DNA of 64,000 nucleotides from Hydrangea macrophylla (GCA_033977485.1 CM066982.1:34264218-34328217); one strand, 5' to 3'; counted from the first letter of the stretch, positions 1 through 11,499 are shown. Notes: generated by a model not told the origin, from the letters alone. A program made the numbers and translations.

Positions 1-1130
1 GGGCCGAAGATCGGGGCCCATGATTTTATTACGTTCAGGAATTTCCTAACAAACCTGAGAGAGCAGCATGTCAGGTGGCATCCTTAGGTTGTCGTGCTTG
101 CCACCCTCCCTGTAGCAATGTAGAGATCGGTGGGTTACGACTTGTTGAGGTTATTATTGGATGGTCTGGACCCTCAGGAGTGGTATTTGGGAGAGAGAGT
201 GACCTGACAGTCTCTAATGGCTCCTGTCTTTTATGTGCCACATCCTCCCCCAGCTCTATGAGGGCAGTAGAGACTCTTTATGGCAGGGCATTCACGGCTA
301 CCCTAAATGGTCTCACTATTCAGGACTTTTTGGAGCCCCCAGAGGGATACGCAACTTTCTATGCTGCCAAGCTGATGAAGAACTTCCCTCTGATGGAAAT
401 GACTCAAGTAATTTTCTTTTAACTTTTCATTCTTTCTTTTAGTTCTTTCCATTTTTTATATTGAATTCTCTTTTCTTTCTTTGCAGCATGTTCATGCTGC
501 AGCCCGAGTTCCTACTCTACTACTATGGGATTAGAGCCTCTAGACAGTCTTCTAGGGCAAGCAGGGCACGACCATAGTCCCTCGATATCACACGGGTGCT
601 CCCACTAGCCTACTCTAGTATGATCATGTTCCCAGGGACTATGCCAAGGAGGGTCTACTATATGCTCATAGCTTGAGGGAGTGGATCCACGGACGTGAGT
701 GGAGGGTAATTTTCTAAAACTCGACTTCAACTTGCATTATCCCCTAATTTTCTAAGCTTTTCTGGTTTTTTGATTCAGGCTGACGGAGCTCGAGTAGCCG
801 CAGAGGCTCAACTGAGAGCTAAGGTAAATTCTTATTATTTCTTTTTTATTTCATTTTTCCTATTTCAAATTTTTGATTGCTAAATCAACTCAGTTATTCA
901 ATCTTTTTCTCTGTTTAGGAAGAAGAGAACATGGCCTTGACCCTACGAGTGAGAGAGCTTGAACAGTAGCTCAGAGCAAGACCTAGCAGAGCTCATGGGG
1001 TGAGCCAGTAGAGGCTGAGGCGGAGGTAGAGGCCTTGGTGCCAGGAGTGATACAGAGTCAGAGCAAGAGCCTCTCCGACGCATCACTCGCCAGACCCAGG
1101 GGCGGGGGCGAGGGCGATCTCTCTTTTTCT
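1..1130 (+). pseudogene. Decayed intron-bearing ORF, 3' part (Tat antisense-ORF-like)
   Basis: A plus-strand reading frame enters from the left edge and continues through three short introns with GT-AG borders at about 408-486, 706-778 and 824-918. The parts on either side read sensibly: FRNFLTNLREQHVRWHP near 45-85, a block ending FPLMEMTQ before the first intron, DYAKEGLLYAHSLREW near 640-690, then a heptad-like ADGARVAAEAQLRAK joined to EEENMALTLRVRELEQ. Stops interrupt the second exon and the end. The last part looks coiled-coil. It lies opposite in strand to the integrase at 3551-4260, the arrangement seen for the antisense ORF of Tat-type elements (compare 49311-51140). Function unknown. 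A captured host gene fragment is an alternative. Confidence 0.35.
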
Positions 1131-1914
1131 TTTATCTTTTATTTTTTGAGTGTTTTGGAGAGGATACACACCTATTTGGATGATTGTATATATACGTATT
1201 TTTTATGATGACTCTTGGATAGCCGGGATAGGATAGGCAATTGGATTACTCTATGTTACTGACATGATCATCTTTTATTCTCTTCATACCTTTATCGTGG
1301 ATGCGATGATAGGTTGATCATGCTTTTATTTCTTGCGAATGATGCCTTTTATGGCTAAGTCATGCATTTTTATGTTCTGTGAATGAACGAATGATCATGA
1401 ATGTGGTCATAGATTTATTTATTTTCTGCGAATGGACGAATGCTCACGATTGTGATCACATCTTTATTATTTCTTTTCTGTGAATGATGAATGTGACCAT
1501 GGCTTGGTCTATTGTACGTGATGCGATATGATGCATACATTTATTGTATATTCAGTTTTTTGTTTGTAGGTTGGGCTGAAAACATTATAAATAGGTTCTG
1601 GCCAAAATTTATCTTTGCGCGACACTCGAGTGCCATTGCAGCAGTTGGTGACTACCGTGCGGCAATCACGCGCGACACTTTTGAGAGTGTCGTTCGGTAC
1701 CTCGAGTGCCACTCGAAGGTATGGGAAGATGTACTTCTTCTTTTATACTCTATTTTCTTAAACTTCGCAAAACACTCTTCTCACTCTTTCATTCCCTTCC
1801 CAAATGACCCCCATTGGCTCTCAAATCATCTTTCCATGGATGGATACTCTCTCAGGCATTGATAGGCTCAACTTCGAGTGTTTTAGGCTGAACGACCTCT
1901 TCTCTTTTCGATAG
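1131..1914. other. Non-coding spacer, CpG-rich island at 1615-1720
   Basis: No convincing gene. The sequence is T-rich with repeated phrases of the type 'tgtgaatgaacgaatg...atgatcatgaatgtg' at 1375-1500, a loose tandem repeat. At 1615-1720 there is a locally GC-rich stretch in which GCGCGACACT occurs twice and CTCGAGTGCCA occurs twice. Confidence 0.4.
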
Positions 1915-2893
1915 ATGGCCCTAGATGAGGGTTTTCTTCGAGCCACTATCCAGTGTTGGGATACCACACTCCACGTCTTCCGCTTTGGTCACCAGGAGAC
2001 CTGCCCCTTGTTTGAGGAGTTCAATGCTATCCTCCATACTGATCCTTTTGCTGATCTGATAGTTTCCTTAGTACGGGGCCGGCTATATCCAGGATTTGGC
2101 TATTTTTTTTTATACATCCCAAAATGTAGCAAGCTCTTTTGTTCATGACAGGCAGATCGATTTCGAGTGCCTTTCCTCCTTCTATGCTCCCATGGGGGAC
2201 CCCTATGATAGCAGTATCAGATAATATGGCGTAGTGCATTATCGATTGCTATGCTTTCCTATTTCCTCTTCTAGTCATCTTCTGATGTTCTCATACCCAT
2301 CGCTTGCAGTTTGTGGGATATGAAGAGTGCTATCATGCTAGTCCTTGGTGAAACTTTGATGGGATTGGATCGTGCCCACACTGCTAGGGCCATGTTGTCC
2401 GTCGGGGCGTCCTTTATTTTGTAGGTTTGGCTCATGGAATGCCTGGATCTCTTTATCCACCCTCTACACCTTCGCAGGTCACTTCCTTATGATCATTAAG
2501 AGATCCACCGCCTATTCCATTCTGCCGCTACTTAGCTTGATTGGCTTTAGGGCTCTATCTCGATGATATCTACTGGGTATGTTCGTGGTGGACTTATTGC
2601 TCTATTACAGTATGACTTCCTGGGTGACCCGGTATCTGGTTACCTGGCTTACATGCTACCACTTTTTACATTCCCGGGTGAGTGGTTTGTCAGTACGGAC
2701 TTATCCAAGATGCTCTTGAAGATGTTATTGTAGACTTTATGAGGAGCTCTGCCATGCGCCTTCTATTGTGAAGGTTTGTGCTGAAGATTGGCATGATAGG
2801 GTGGCGGCCCCTTTTCGAAGAACTCCTGCTTCAGTCATACCTACTGCTGAGTATCTTTTGGAGATCCAGACTCTGGTCGAGAGACAGACTTCA
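1915..2893 (+). pseudogene. DUF7745 / plant-mobile-domain-like ORF relic
   Basis: The frame opens with ATG at 1915 and reads MALDEGFLRATIQCWDTT, then FRFGHQETCPLFEEFNAIL. This is the pattern of the plant-specific DUF7745/plant-mobile-domain proteins found in many retroelement-linked ORFs: a tryptophan-aspartate pair, an FxFG motif and an 'xxEEFxAIL' motif. A stop falls at 2146, and the homology-like text continues in other frames: DRQIDFECLSSFYAPMGDP near 2150-2205, then EDWHDRVAAPFRRTP and AEYLLEIQTLVERQTS near 2785-2895. Several frameshifts and perhaps an intron separate the pieces. It is antisense to the integrase at 3551-4260. Recognised by motif pattern only; an unrelated captured gene is possible. 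Confidence 0.35.
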
Positions 2894-3550
2894 TAGACAT
2901 ACATAAATGAAAACAAAAATATAGGACAATGCTTTTATTCTACAAAACTCCTGACAAATCCGGCCTACCTTTTTGCGCCTTTGAATGTGATTTTCTTTTT
3001 CTTTCTTTCCAACGAATGTTCTCGTATCAGAAAATGTTCTAACTTGTTCAATCAAAGTGTTCACTCTTTAATCTATCTTTAAATTATGAAAATCTTCCTT
3101 TTAATGTCTTTTCTTGGCTCTTCGTTATTTTTGAGTCTCGCTTAGAGCTTTAATCGTTCGATACCATGAATTCTCATTTACTCTTTTATAGTACCTATTT
3201 TGATAGCCAGAAGGTCCAAAGATGGGTTTAAGGTAAATATCTGGGTTCTTCAGAGAGCAAACGATGTTTTCCCCTGGTTATGGGGCTTTGAAGTAGTTCT
3301 GGGCAAACAAAAGTTTACCCCTAGTTTAGCACAGGGATTTTTGGGTTTTCATGGACCAAAGGCCGTTCGAGGGCTCGCCTACTTATCCCCGTGTGGGTGT
3401 CAGGTCTAAACTAGTTCAGCCAAGGCAAGAAGGAAAGTGCCTTTCAGGCAAGTTATTAATGACCGAACCGAGTAGGTTGCCTACGTATCCCCTAGCGAGA
3501 ATCAGGTCAAACGTAGTTCATCAAAGTAGGAAGTTTTGAAAGACAAGGTT
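2894..3550 (-). repeat. Post-integrase region of minus-strand Tat-like element, with direct repeat
   Basis: No gene seen. On the minus strand this follows the integrase stop codon. It holds two diverged copies of an approximately 60-100 base unit (around 3361-3420 and 3465-3535), each with a GGATA(C/A)GTAGGC-type core (TGCCTACGTATCC on the plus strand) and a GTCAGGTC/ATCAGGTC block. The same core, as GGATACATAGGCAGC, is present near 22595-22610 just before the purine tract of another element, so it probably marks the 3' non-coding region of this Tat-like group. Confidence 0.4.
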
Positions 3551-4260
3551 TTAAGCAAAATATTTCTTGACATGATCAAAGTTGACCGGCTGTTTAAATT
3601 CAACTCCATCTAGGTCCATAAGATAGGCAGCCCCTCCAGAAAGGAGAGTCTTAATGATGTATGGCCCGACCCAATTGGGTTTGAAATTTCCTCTAGGGTC
3701 ATAAACAGGCACTTGAAGTTCTTTGAGGGCCAGGTCACCCTCAGCAAACTTCCTAGGGCGGACCTTTTTGTTGAAAGCACAAGCTATCCTCTTCTGATCC
3801 TCGAGTATGGTTTATTGCAGCTAACCTTTTCTCATCAAGCAACATCATTTCCTCATACCTTCCCTGTATCCACTCTAGCTCAATCATTTCACACTCTGCC
3901 AAAACCCTAAGAGAGGGTATTTCCAACTCAACTATAAGGACAACCTCCATCCCATAAACCAATAAATACGGTGTAGCTCTCGTGGACGTTCTAACAGAGG
4001 TCTGATATGCCCATAGTGCAAACGTCAGCTTCTCGTGCCATTCCTTATACATGTCCGTTGTTTTCCCTAGGATTGTTTTGACGTTCTTATTTGCTGCTTC
4101 CACTACCCCATTGGTTTGTGGCCTATACGGGGAGGATTGATGATGGGTGATCTTGTATTTCTCCAAGAGCGGGGTGAGCTCACTTTAGAAATGACTGCCA
4201 TGATCTGAAATGAACTCGTTTGGAACCCCATATCTGTAAATTATGTTTTTCTCGAAAAAG
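3551..4260 (-). pseudogene. Ty3/gypsy (Tat-like) integrase C-terminal fragment
   Basis: The minus strand reads the end of an rve integrase core followed by the C-terminal domain: IIYRYGVPNEFISDHGSHF (second catalytic Asp in ISD), a stop, then YKITHHQSSPYRPQTNGVVE with the catalytic glutamate, ANKNVKTIL, LWAYQTSVRTSTRATPY, YGMEVVLIVELEIPS, and after a frameshift KFAEGDLAL...PNWVGPYIIK...DHVKKYFA ending at a TAA (3551-3553). The order and wording match Tat-type gypsy integrases, and a close relative is at 11500-12370. Everything N-terminal to it (zinc-binding domain, first Asp, reverse transcriptase) is missing: the similarity fades near 4260, shortly before the palindrome border at 4317. A stop and a frameshift show it is dead. 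Confidence 0.85.
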
Positions 4261-4331
4261 CTCACCACATTCATGTTTCCAGAGAACACATGAGTTTTGT
4301 GGAAACTTGGATCTAGCTTCATGAATTAGAT

Positions 4332-4556
4332 CTAAATGGAAACAACATTCCCAACTTGAGTTTTCTGTGCATCCCTAGACATAAAATGGGGTTGTATTTT
4401 GATTTTACGGTTGTTTCTTCCTGTTGATGTTGTGAGATGACTAACTTGTAGTCTATCTATTTGTGCTATGTGGCTTCCTTGCGACCAATCCTTATGTTGT
4501 GCTTTCTTGTTATATCCTGGCGTATGCCCTATGTACATTTGTACATCTTTTTTCAA
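4332..4556 (-). other. Mirrored small ORF at the palindrome ends
   Basis: A 74-residue open frame starts MKKDVQMYIGHTPGYNKKAQ and ends near the outer border of the left arm. The mirror copy is on the plus strand at 6721-6945 and differs at about seven residues. Conservation is expected simply because the arms are near identical, so this is not evidence of coding function. No family recognised. Confidence 0.2.
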
Positions 4557-4937
4557 AATATATTTACCTTTTTCCTAAAAAAAGATTTGTAGGCTAACTC
4601 TTTCTAGATTGACTCAGTTTTGAAGTCAAAGTTGACCCAAAAAATGATTTTGCACCTCTGTCCAAACATCTAACACTTGTGCCATGAGTTGTAATTCATA
4701 TTGAGCTAAGCCTGCAAACATATCCTGAGATAAACCGGTGTCAATCATATAAACCATAGTGGGTATTTTACTTTCCTTGTAGGTATTATTATTCGATCAA
4801 TACAATATTTTCTTTATTTTGTTTCTCAACTTTTTTATAATTTCCAAGATTAGTAGATTGACTTGTAAATCTTACACAAAAATTGACTAAAATGTAATTA
4901 TCCATATTTTTCCTCTCTTTTTTATTCATTATATGGT

Positions 4938-5327
4938 TTGGTTTTGTGGTTATTCAAATGTTTTGAAGGGAAGAGTAAAGGATTTGAAGGAATTCTAATT
5001 GTCCATGTGTTACCCCATGTTGTTTACCTGTTTAGGAAGTTATGTAGCATACTATCACAGCCTAGGGATGCAATGATTCCTTCATTTATTGATTCCATCA
5101 CATACCTAATCCTACATAACTCCCTTTTCTTTGACTCAGAGGATCATTTCAACTATACTCGAAAGCTCATATACTTGCTGAAGCAGCTGTCAGTTTATCA
5201 ACTAACCAAGTGTGTTAAGCTTACCGATTATCCAACTAACATTGGAAAATGGTATAATCGAATTCTTCCATGTCAGAATCCTCACATGCACGATCTCTTA
5301 ACCCATAGAACAGTTGGAAGGATGTAG
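4938..5327 (+). other. Unrecognised ORF in left arm, mirrored in right arm
   Basis: A 129-residue open frame. Text such as PHVVYLFRKLCSILSQPRDA, SFIDSITYLILHNSLFFDSE and TKCVKLTDYPTNIGKWYNRI is well structured and leucine-rich, like part of a real alpha-helical protein, but I do not recognise the family. Further coding-like text follows in other frames (FDSICDDGMVEKDLEELFP near 5510-5560) after a possible intron at about 5417-5505 bounded by GT and AG. The right arm has the same frame on the minus strand, broken near 6130. It may be a host gene fragment captured by a foldback or MULE-type element. Not a confident gene. Confidence 0.3.
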
Positions 5328-6960
5328 TCGGCGTTATCAAAGACCATCTTCTATGTACCAAAAAGAGTATGTTATTCTTTTGTTTTACAAGAACGCCTAT
5401 GGGAAATACACCGAGAAGGTATGCCAATAGCTCTACTAATTTATATATGCACAAATATTGGTATGTTTTTTTTTTTATTATTACCAATTTCCTCTACTTT
5501 TTTAGTTTGATAGCATATGCGATGATGGCATGGTAGAAAAAGACCTGGAAGAACTATTTCCTAATATGTTTCCGAAGGTCTTTTATGAGCTCGCGATGAT
5601 TGTTCTCTAAGGTGTTCTTTAGCATTATCCTTGGCATTATCCTTCTGAGTCTTGTATGGATATAGAACAATCATCGCGAGCTCATAAAAGACCTTCGGAA
5701 TCATATTAGGAAATAGTTCTTCCAGGTCTTTACCATGCCATCATCGCATCTGCTATCAAACAAAAAAAGTAGAGGAAATTGGTAATAATAAAAATAAAAT
5801 AAAAAAAACATACCAATATTTGTGCATATATAAATTAGTAGACCTATTGGCATACCTTCTTAGTGTATTTCCCATAGGCGTTTTTGTAAAACAAAAGAAT
5901 AGCATGCTCTTTTTTGTACATAGAAGATGGTCTTTGATAACGCCAACTACATCCTTCCAACTGTGCTATGGGTTAAGAGATCGTGCATGTGAGGATTCTG
6001 ACATGGAAGAATTCGATTATACCATTTTCCAATGTTAGTTGGATAATCGGTAAGCTTAACACACTTGGTTAGTTGATAAACTGGCAGCTGCTTCAACAAT
6101 TATATGAGCTTTCGAGTATAGTTGAAATGATCGTCCTAGTCAAAGAAAAGGGAGTTATGTAGGATTAGGTATGTGATGGAATCAATAAATGAAGGAATCA
6201 TTGCATCCCTAGGCTGTGATAGTATGTTACATAACTTCCTAAACAGGTAAACAACATGGGGTAACACATGGACAATTAGAATTCCTTCAAATCCTTTACT
6301 CTCCCCTTCAATACATTTGAATAACCACAAAACCAAACCATATAATGAATAACAAAGAGAGGAAAAATATGGATAATTACACTTTAGTCAATTTTTTGTG
6401 TAAGATTTACAAGTCAATCTATTAATTTTGGAAATTATAAAAAAGTTGAGAAACAAAATAAAGAAAATGTTGTATTGATCGAATAATAATACCTACAAGG
6501 AAAGTAAAATACCCACTATGGTTCATATGATTGACACCGGTTTATCTCAGGATATGTTTGCAGGCTTAGCTCAATTTGAATTACAACTCATGGCACAAGT
6601 GTTAGATGTTTAGACAGAGGTGCAAAATCATTTTTTGGGTCAACTTTGACTTCAAAACTGAGTCAATCTAGAAAGAGTTAGCCTACAAATCTTTTTTTTT
6701 AGGAAAAAGGTAAATATATTTTGAAAAAAGATGTACAAATGTACATGGGGCATACGCCAGGATATAACAAGAAAGCACAACATAAGGATTGGTCGCAAGG
6801 AAGCCACAGAACACAAATAGATAGACTACAAGATAGTCATCTCACAACATCAATAGGAAGAAACAATCGTAAAATCAAAATACAACCCCATTTTATGTCC
6901 AGGGATGTACAGAAAACTCAAGTTGGGAATGTTGTTTCCATTTAGATCTAATTCATGAAG

Positions 6961-7965
6961 TTATAACAAAGGCCAAGCGTTTTTGAAAGCAGATGAATGA
7001 ATGGTCTTATATATAAACTAGTCTTGGTATAATAAATTGTTGAGGTTTATACAAGTGACAATAATCCAATGAATGAAAAAAATCATAGATAGTTTTCTAG
7101 AAGTTTTCCACCTTATCACAAAACAATATTTCTCTAGAACTCTCCTATGAAAGATCTAAATTAATTACAAGTTTTACACTTCTATATACAAGTCCTAAAG
7201 TATTCTAGAGGAATTTACAATTCCCTCCAAGTCTAAAGAATTCTCAAATATTTACGTATATATATATACAGACATACACACACAACATATATATGTGTAA
7301 TCATTGGGGATCTCCAATGGGTCTTAAAAAAGCGGACGTCGTGCGGACTCCTACTCAGGTGTTCACTTTCTCCCAATTTTAACTTTACAATCAAAATAAT
7401 GGACCCTACCTTTCTAGAATATTGACCCAATTGTTTCTCTCTCTCCTCTCTCTCTCTTGTTAACCCAATTCATAAGAAAAAAATTAAAAATACTACCAAT
7501 TTCCCTCTAATCTGTTGACCTAGTTCAAAAATACATCAAACAAATACACCCAACTCATTCAAAAAGCCAACACCCAATTCATTCCAATATACATCTTGAC
7601 AAAAAAAATAAAATTTTCCAAAGTACATAAAAAAATTCATTCAAAACAAAAATTCCAAAATACATCAAAACCCAATTCAAAATACATCAGTAATAGAATT
7701 GAAACACATTAATTCGATCATGTAGCTCATCCTGCAATGAAAATATTAAAACAACGTTAGATGTGTATTGCACCAAGTTGTTTTCAATTTGGTAATAATT
7801 AAGAAAACAATATTTTAAAATTACCTGTGGACGAATCACTATCATCATCTAAACTTGCAGCTAAAGTAGTGTCCTCATTCGGTGGGGTAGTTCTATATGA
7901 ATACAATAATAAAGTAACTTAAATAATTCAAATACAAAAAAGAATGGACAATAAATTAAACTTTC
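6961..7965. other. AT-rich spacer; CT tract and possible exon of the adjacent relic
   Basis: No clear gene. A CT-rich tract is at about 7434-7460. At 7440-7690 there are loose repeats of 'acccaattca...aaatacatc'. On the minus strand at about 7830-7890 a short acidic frame (LAASLDDDSDSS) could be a last exon of the FAR1-like relic to its right, but no good splice donor joins them. Confidence 0.35.
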
Positions 7966-8537
7966 TTATCGATTCGTAAGCATTGGGAAATTTCTTTTAT
8001 CGTGTCCTCCCTTGAGCCTTTTTCCACATCCTTTCGCTCGCACTTGCTTTGGATCATTGTAAATATATTCGTAATTATTACTTATGTTCATCGACTTAGA
8101 TACACTCATCCCACCACCATTTATTTGGTTGGTTCTCTCGGCACCACCACCAACTATTGGATCAATTTTTTCATTGGCATTACTCAAAGTGTCGGTATAA
8201 ACCTTAGTTGCTTCTTCACTTCTGAGGGCCTTTTCAATCACATGCAAAGATTATTTAATCAATTGACTCCGCATGAGTAGATATGACTTGTCATCTTTTA
8301 TCTCCATGCCACTTCCATCAATGACACCACTGGATTTTGCTATTTTGTCAACCTCTTCAAAATGTATTGGCTTGGCATTTTGTCAAGATCATGATACTTA
8401 TTCAAGTAAGCTAGCACATGCCTACATGATATCCCCCAACTCTCAAATTTTTTTGCAAGAACATCTAGCATAATCCAAGTCTTCGTTGTAAAGAATTTGT
8501 CTCACTCTGTACTTCACGACATTTCTTCTAAAGATAT
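7966..8537 (-). pseudogene. FAR1-related / MULE transposase relic, C-terminal part
   Basis: The minus strand reads, from right to left, FRRNVVKYRVRQILYNEDLD, then a SWIM-type zinc finger region (CSCKK, then a W/C/H pattern spoiled by stops near 8420-8460), IAKSSGVIDGSGMEIKDDKS, VIEKALRSEEATKVYTDTL, and finally DPKQVRAKGCGKRLKGGHDK with a zinc-knuckle-like end. This is the C-terminal layout of FAR1-RELATED SEQUENCE proteins and their MULE transposase relatives. The sequence is split at 8537 by element A and resumes at 20063 with the frame DEFWESFKFKFGLLEEDDNY running straight into the pre-insertion codons. Stops show it is dead. A degraded host FRS gene and an old MULE both fit. Confidence 0.7.
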
Positions 8538-9271
8538 TGATACACCCAAATATGGCTCTATCCTATGACCGAGCGGTTCAAACCAGCAGCGAGTCCATGT
8601 CCCGGTCAAATCGTGCACAACTCCTCGGACAAGCATCATCCCGAGCGGTCTAGTCTACTCATCATTCCGAGCGATTTATCCACGACCCGGCCAACAGGTC
8701 GGGAAAACAGCATAGGCACATCCCACCGTAGGAATAGCCCATCCGGGCCCACAGGCATGATCCCGAGCACCACAGGCATGATCCCGAGCATTACGGGCAG
8801 TTTCCTACTCAAGCTAGGAGACTAAGGGAAAGTGCAAATTATTTCCTAATTTAATTAGAAAACCCCCACAATTAATGTCAATCAATCCTAATACAATTAG
8901 GAAACTTACTTGATTGGTGTCAATCACATCCTAAATGGAATATATTTCCTTTTCCATGTACGAGTAGGTCTCTTACATCTATAAAAGAGACCTCTCACCC
9001 CCCATTGAAGGGACCGACTTTTGAGTCTACACAGCACCTCTATAGAATTCACCATTATACGTATACACTCGGCCGGGATTACTGGTAGTGCCACCCCTCT
9101 TTGTTGTCTCACCAGGCCTGCCGGTGATCTGCTAGTGAACGTGCTCAGACACACCCTTGGACGTAGGTACCTTCATTAACAGGGCTGAACCACATACAAA
9201 AAAATAGTCTCTCTCACTCTCTCTCTCTTAAAACTGCTCTACTTTATTCTTACCAAATTCTGGCCTCATCA
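8538..9271 (+). repeat. 5' LTR of element A
   Basis: 734 bp, starts TGATACACCC and ends GGCCTCATCA. It contains a short tandem phrase 'acaggcatgatcccgagca' (8751-8790), a promoter near 8978 and a U5 block 'gctcagacacaccc' (9137-9150) also present in the LTR of element B. Open frames inside it, such as 8565-8825, recur in the 3' LTR and are not genes. Confidence 0.95.
8978..8988 (+). promoter_or_regulatory. TATA box of element A 5' LTR
   Basis: TCTATAAAAGA is followed by GACCTCTCACCCCC. The same arrangement (TATATAAAAGAGACCACTCA) is at 42655-42673 in the LTR of element B, and the 3' LTR copy is at about 19772-19782. Conservation between two diverged LTR families supports a real core promoter. 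Confidence 0.65.
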
Positions 9272-9274
9272 GCT

Positions 9275-9292
9275 TGGCGCCGTCTGTGGGAA
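9275..9292 (+). other. Primer-binding site of element A
   Basis: TGGCGCCGTCTGTGGGAA begins three bases after the LTR end. The first eight bases equal the 3' end complement of plant tRNA-Asp, but the rest departs from it. Element B has the near-identical TGGCGCCATCTGTGGGAA at 42931-42948. Confidence 0.75.
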
Positions 9293-9332
9293 TCGACAAG
9301 TCTTCTCATCAAAAATCTCTTAACGGATCATT

Positions 9333-10078
9333 ATGCCACTGAAGAAGGGTAAGAAGACTGATCAGCAGTCTGACCGGGATGTTCCTTTGGCCCCAGCACC
9401 GGCTGTGGTAGCCATGACATCTGAGCAGATCACCGCGACCCTCACATAACTCTTGGAGGGCCAACGTCAAATCCAACAATAGATCGAAGCCCTACTGGCC
9501 TAGCAAAGCCGTCCTCCAGTGGCTGGGAAACGACTCGGGAACGTTGCATATGATCGGGAATCGATCTTGACCAGACGACGTGCTTGAGCCAACCCATCCC
9601 CCGTTGAGGATGCCAGAGACATCGATAGTCGGCGCACTGCTCAAGAGGAAAGGCAGGAGCATATGGCCCGGGAATCAGTCTAGGCCCGGGAATCAGGTCC
9701 AGGGTCACTCGGTCAAGAGTCGAGTTGTCCCTAGGCACACGATGAACCAAAGTCATAGCCAAGCCCGATCCCAGAGGACAGCACACCACCGTGAAGAAGA
9801 AGCCTCTTCCACCAATCCGACCAACCCCTCAGATACTGGTCGGGAAGGATTGGAAGCCCGAATCAAGGACTTACAGAAGCAGATTGACGGAGTGGCCAAA
9901 AAGCTTGGTCAACGTCGTGTTCCGAATCAAGCCAATACCGAGACAGAGTCACCGTTCTCCAACTAGATCATGAGGATTTCCATCCCGCACAAATTTAAGC
10001 AGCCTCGCCTAGATCCCTATAACGGCTCGGGAAGCCCGGTCGACCACGTCCGGACCTATGAGGCTCAAATGGCCCTAG
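9333..10078 (+). pseudogene. Element A gag, N-terminal half
   Basis: The ATG at 9333 opens MPLKKGKKTDQQSDRD, very like the gag start of element B (MPLKKSKKTA at 42990). In-frame stops occur within 50 codons, and the frame changes near 9580. Recognisable gag text continues: LEARIKDLQKQIDGVAKKLG at about 9850-9910 and PHKFKQPRLDPYNGSGSPVD...YEAQMAL at about 9985-10078, which is the start of the Retrotrans_gag fold in Tat elements (compare 43690-43790). Element F interrupts after the codons for MAL; the frame resumes as MALATNSDE at 17500 once one CCTAG copy is ignored. Confidence 0.8.
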
Positions 10079-11478
10079 TGTGGACACCAGGCTTCCGCCC
10101 TATTTGTTGGGTTTTTAAAACTTGTTTGATTTTGATCGAAGAAAGAAAAATGGTCTGTTAAAAATAGATACAGAGTCGCCACTTGGTCTTTAAGGAACCA
10201 AGAAACGGATAAGGGCACCGGCCCTTCATAACCAAAGAACTTGGTTCGGGGTTTTGGTACGAGAGAGGAAGGAGCCTTTGTCACGACTTAAACACCCTCA
10301 ACTCGCCCCGTCTTTCAACGGGCCTCAATTAGCATCCAAATAATTATCTTATACTATGTATGGTTCAACAATTAATACTATGGTAGTATATTACATCACA
10401 TAAAGAAATTTAAAATGGAAGATCTAAAGATAAAATCATAAGATCTAAGCCAATTATCACACAATGCAAAGTGAAAGATCACACAAATAAACCTAGGAAA
10501 AATCGTCTAATCATGTATCAAATAATCAAGACTTCCTAATCTAAAGGGGGACATGAATTGTTATTGAAACAAATAAACAAGGAAATCAAAATATGCTTAG
10601 CGAGCTAGTATGATGCATGTTATTCCTTGAGAAAAGAAGACCTCTCAATTCCCGGGACGGATGAGAAAGGATGATTAGATCGAGGGGAAACATGAACGTG
10701 TGATCATGATCATTCCTTATAATCTTCTTAGATTAAGAGTTACAAAAACCCCCAAATCTTGCATGAATGCATTGTATGTATCTAAAAATGTGCAAAGGTT
10801 GTAGTGTGTTTTGTGTACATGGATTTCTAGAATGACTTAGAAGTCTAAAATGTGTATGAATGAATGAATGAAATAACCATGGGATATGTACAAATGTAGT
10901 ATGAACTACTTCCTAAGATATGAACTAATTTGGAATGCATATAAGCATCAAATCAAAGAATGAAAGTTGAATTGTGCTTGCTGTGAATAGTGGACAGAAC
11001 AGTAGCATGATATTTTGGAAATTGAAACGAGGGATTAGGAATGTTTTCAATGCATGATTTTTTATGGAGATCTTCCTTACTGTGTCTATAACACAACCCA
11101 AAAAGCCAATCTTGAATAGCTATCACAGATTGAGAGAAATCATATAAACAATGAAGGTCACTCAGAAACAGAGTCCGTACGGTCGACTGAAATGTTTGAA
11201 AATCTTAGAAAATGCAAACTAATGATCTAGAGGCCCATTTTATACAGAGAGTTCCCTAAGACATTTAAGTTTAAGGTAAAAATAAGTGAGGACCACTCGT
11301 TTTGGAAAAGTTTTCTGGAAAAGAAGTTGGAAGTGGACCTAGCTGCTGTGACAGAAAAGACAGAATGTCTGGAAGGAATGTTTGGGTCCAAATGGACCAT
11401 TTCCAAGTACTTCCAAGTCAAACCAAAAATCATGGGTGTTCTCCAATGAGTTAGGAAGACTTTCCAAGTGGCCTTGCA
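10079..11478 (-). repeat. Truncated 3' LTR of element F
   Basis: Matches 14305-15659, the promoter-distal part of the other LTR. Two notable differences: a 20-base block present at about 14433-14452 is lacking here, and a block of about 55 bases at 10978-11033 is lacking in the other copy. Similarity stops at 11478, where a short repeat junction with the integrase begins. Small open frames here are LTR sequence. Confidence 0.88.
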
Positions 11479-11499
11479 TGCCAGTCTTTGTAGGTATCC

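Larger units (their letters stand above)
4317..6960. repeat. Long inverted repeat (palindrome / foldback element)
   Basis: Left arm 4317-5606 (1290 bp) is the reverse complement of right arm 5664-6960 (1297 bp). The loop is 57 bp (5607-5663). The outer ends are CTTCATGAATTAGATC on the left and its complement GATCTAATTCATGAAG on the right. The inner ends are GAGCTCGCGATGATTGTTCT and its complement. A 100-base sample of the outer arm shows four differences, all G/A type, so the arms are about 96 percent identical. Outside 4317 and 6960 the flanks do not match each other, and I see no target duplication. It could be a foldback-type transposon or a rearrangement-generated inverted duplication. 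The reading frames in the arms are the same sequence on opposite strands. Confidence 0.93.

Noticed and set aside
8565..8825. 86-residue ORF with a near-identical copy at 19360-19620
   Set aside because: Both lie in the two LTRs of element A at the same offset, so conservation reflects LTR homology, not a protein.
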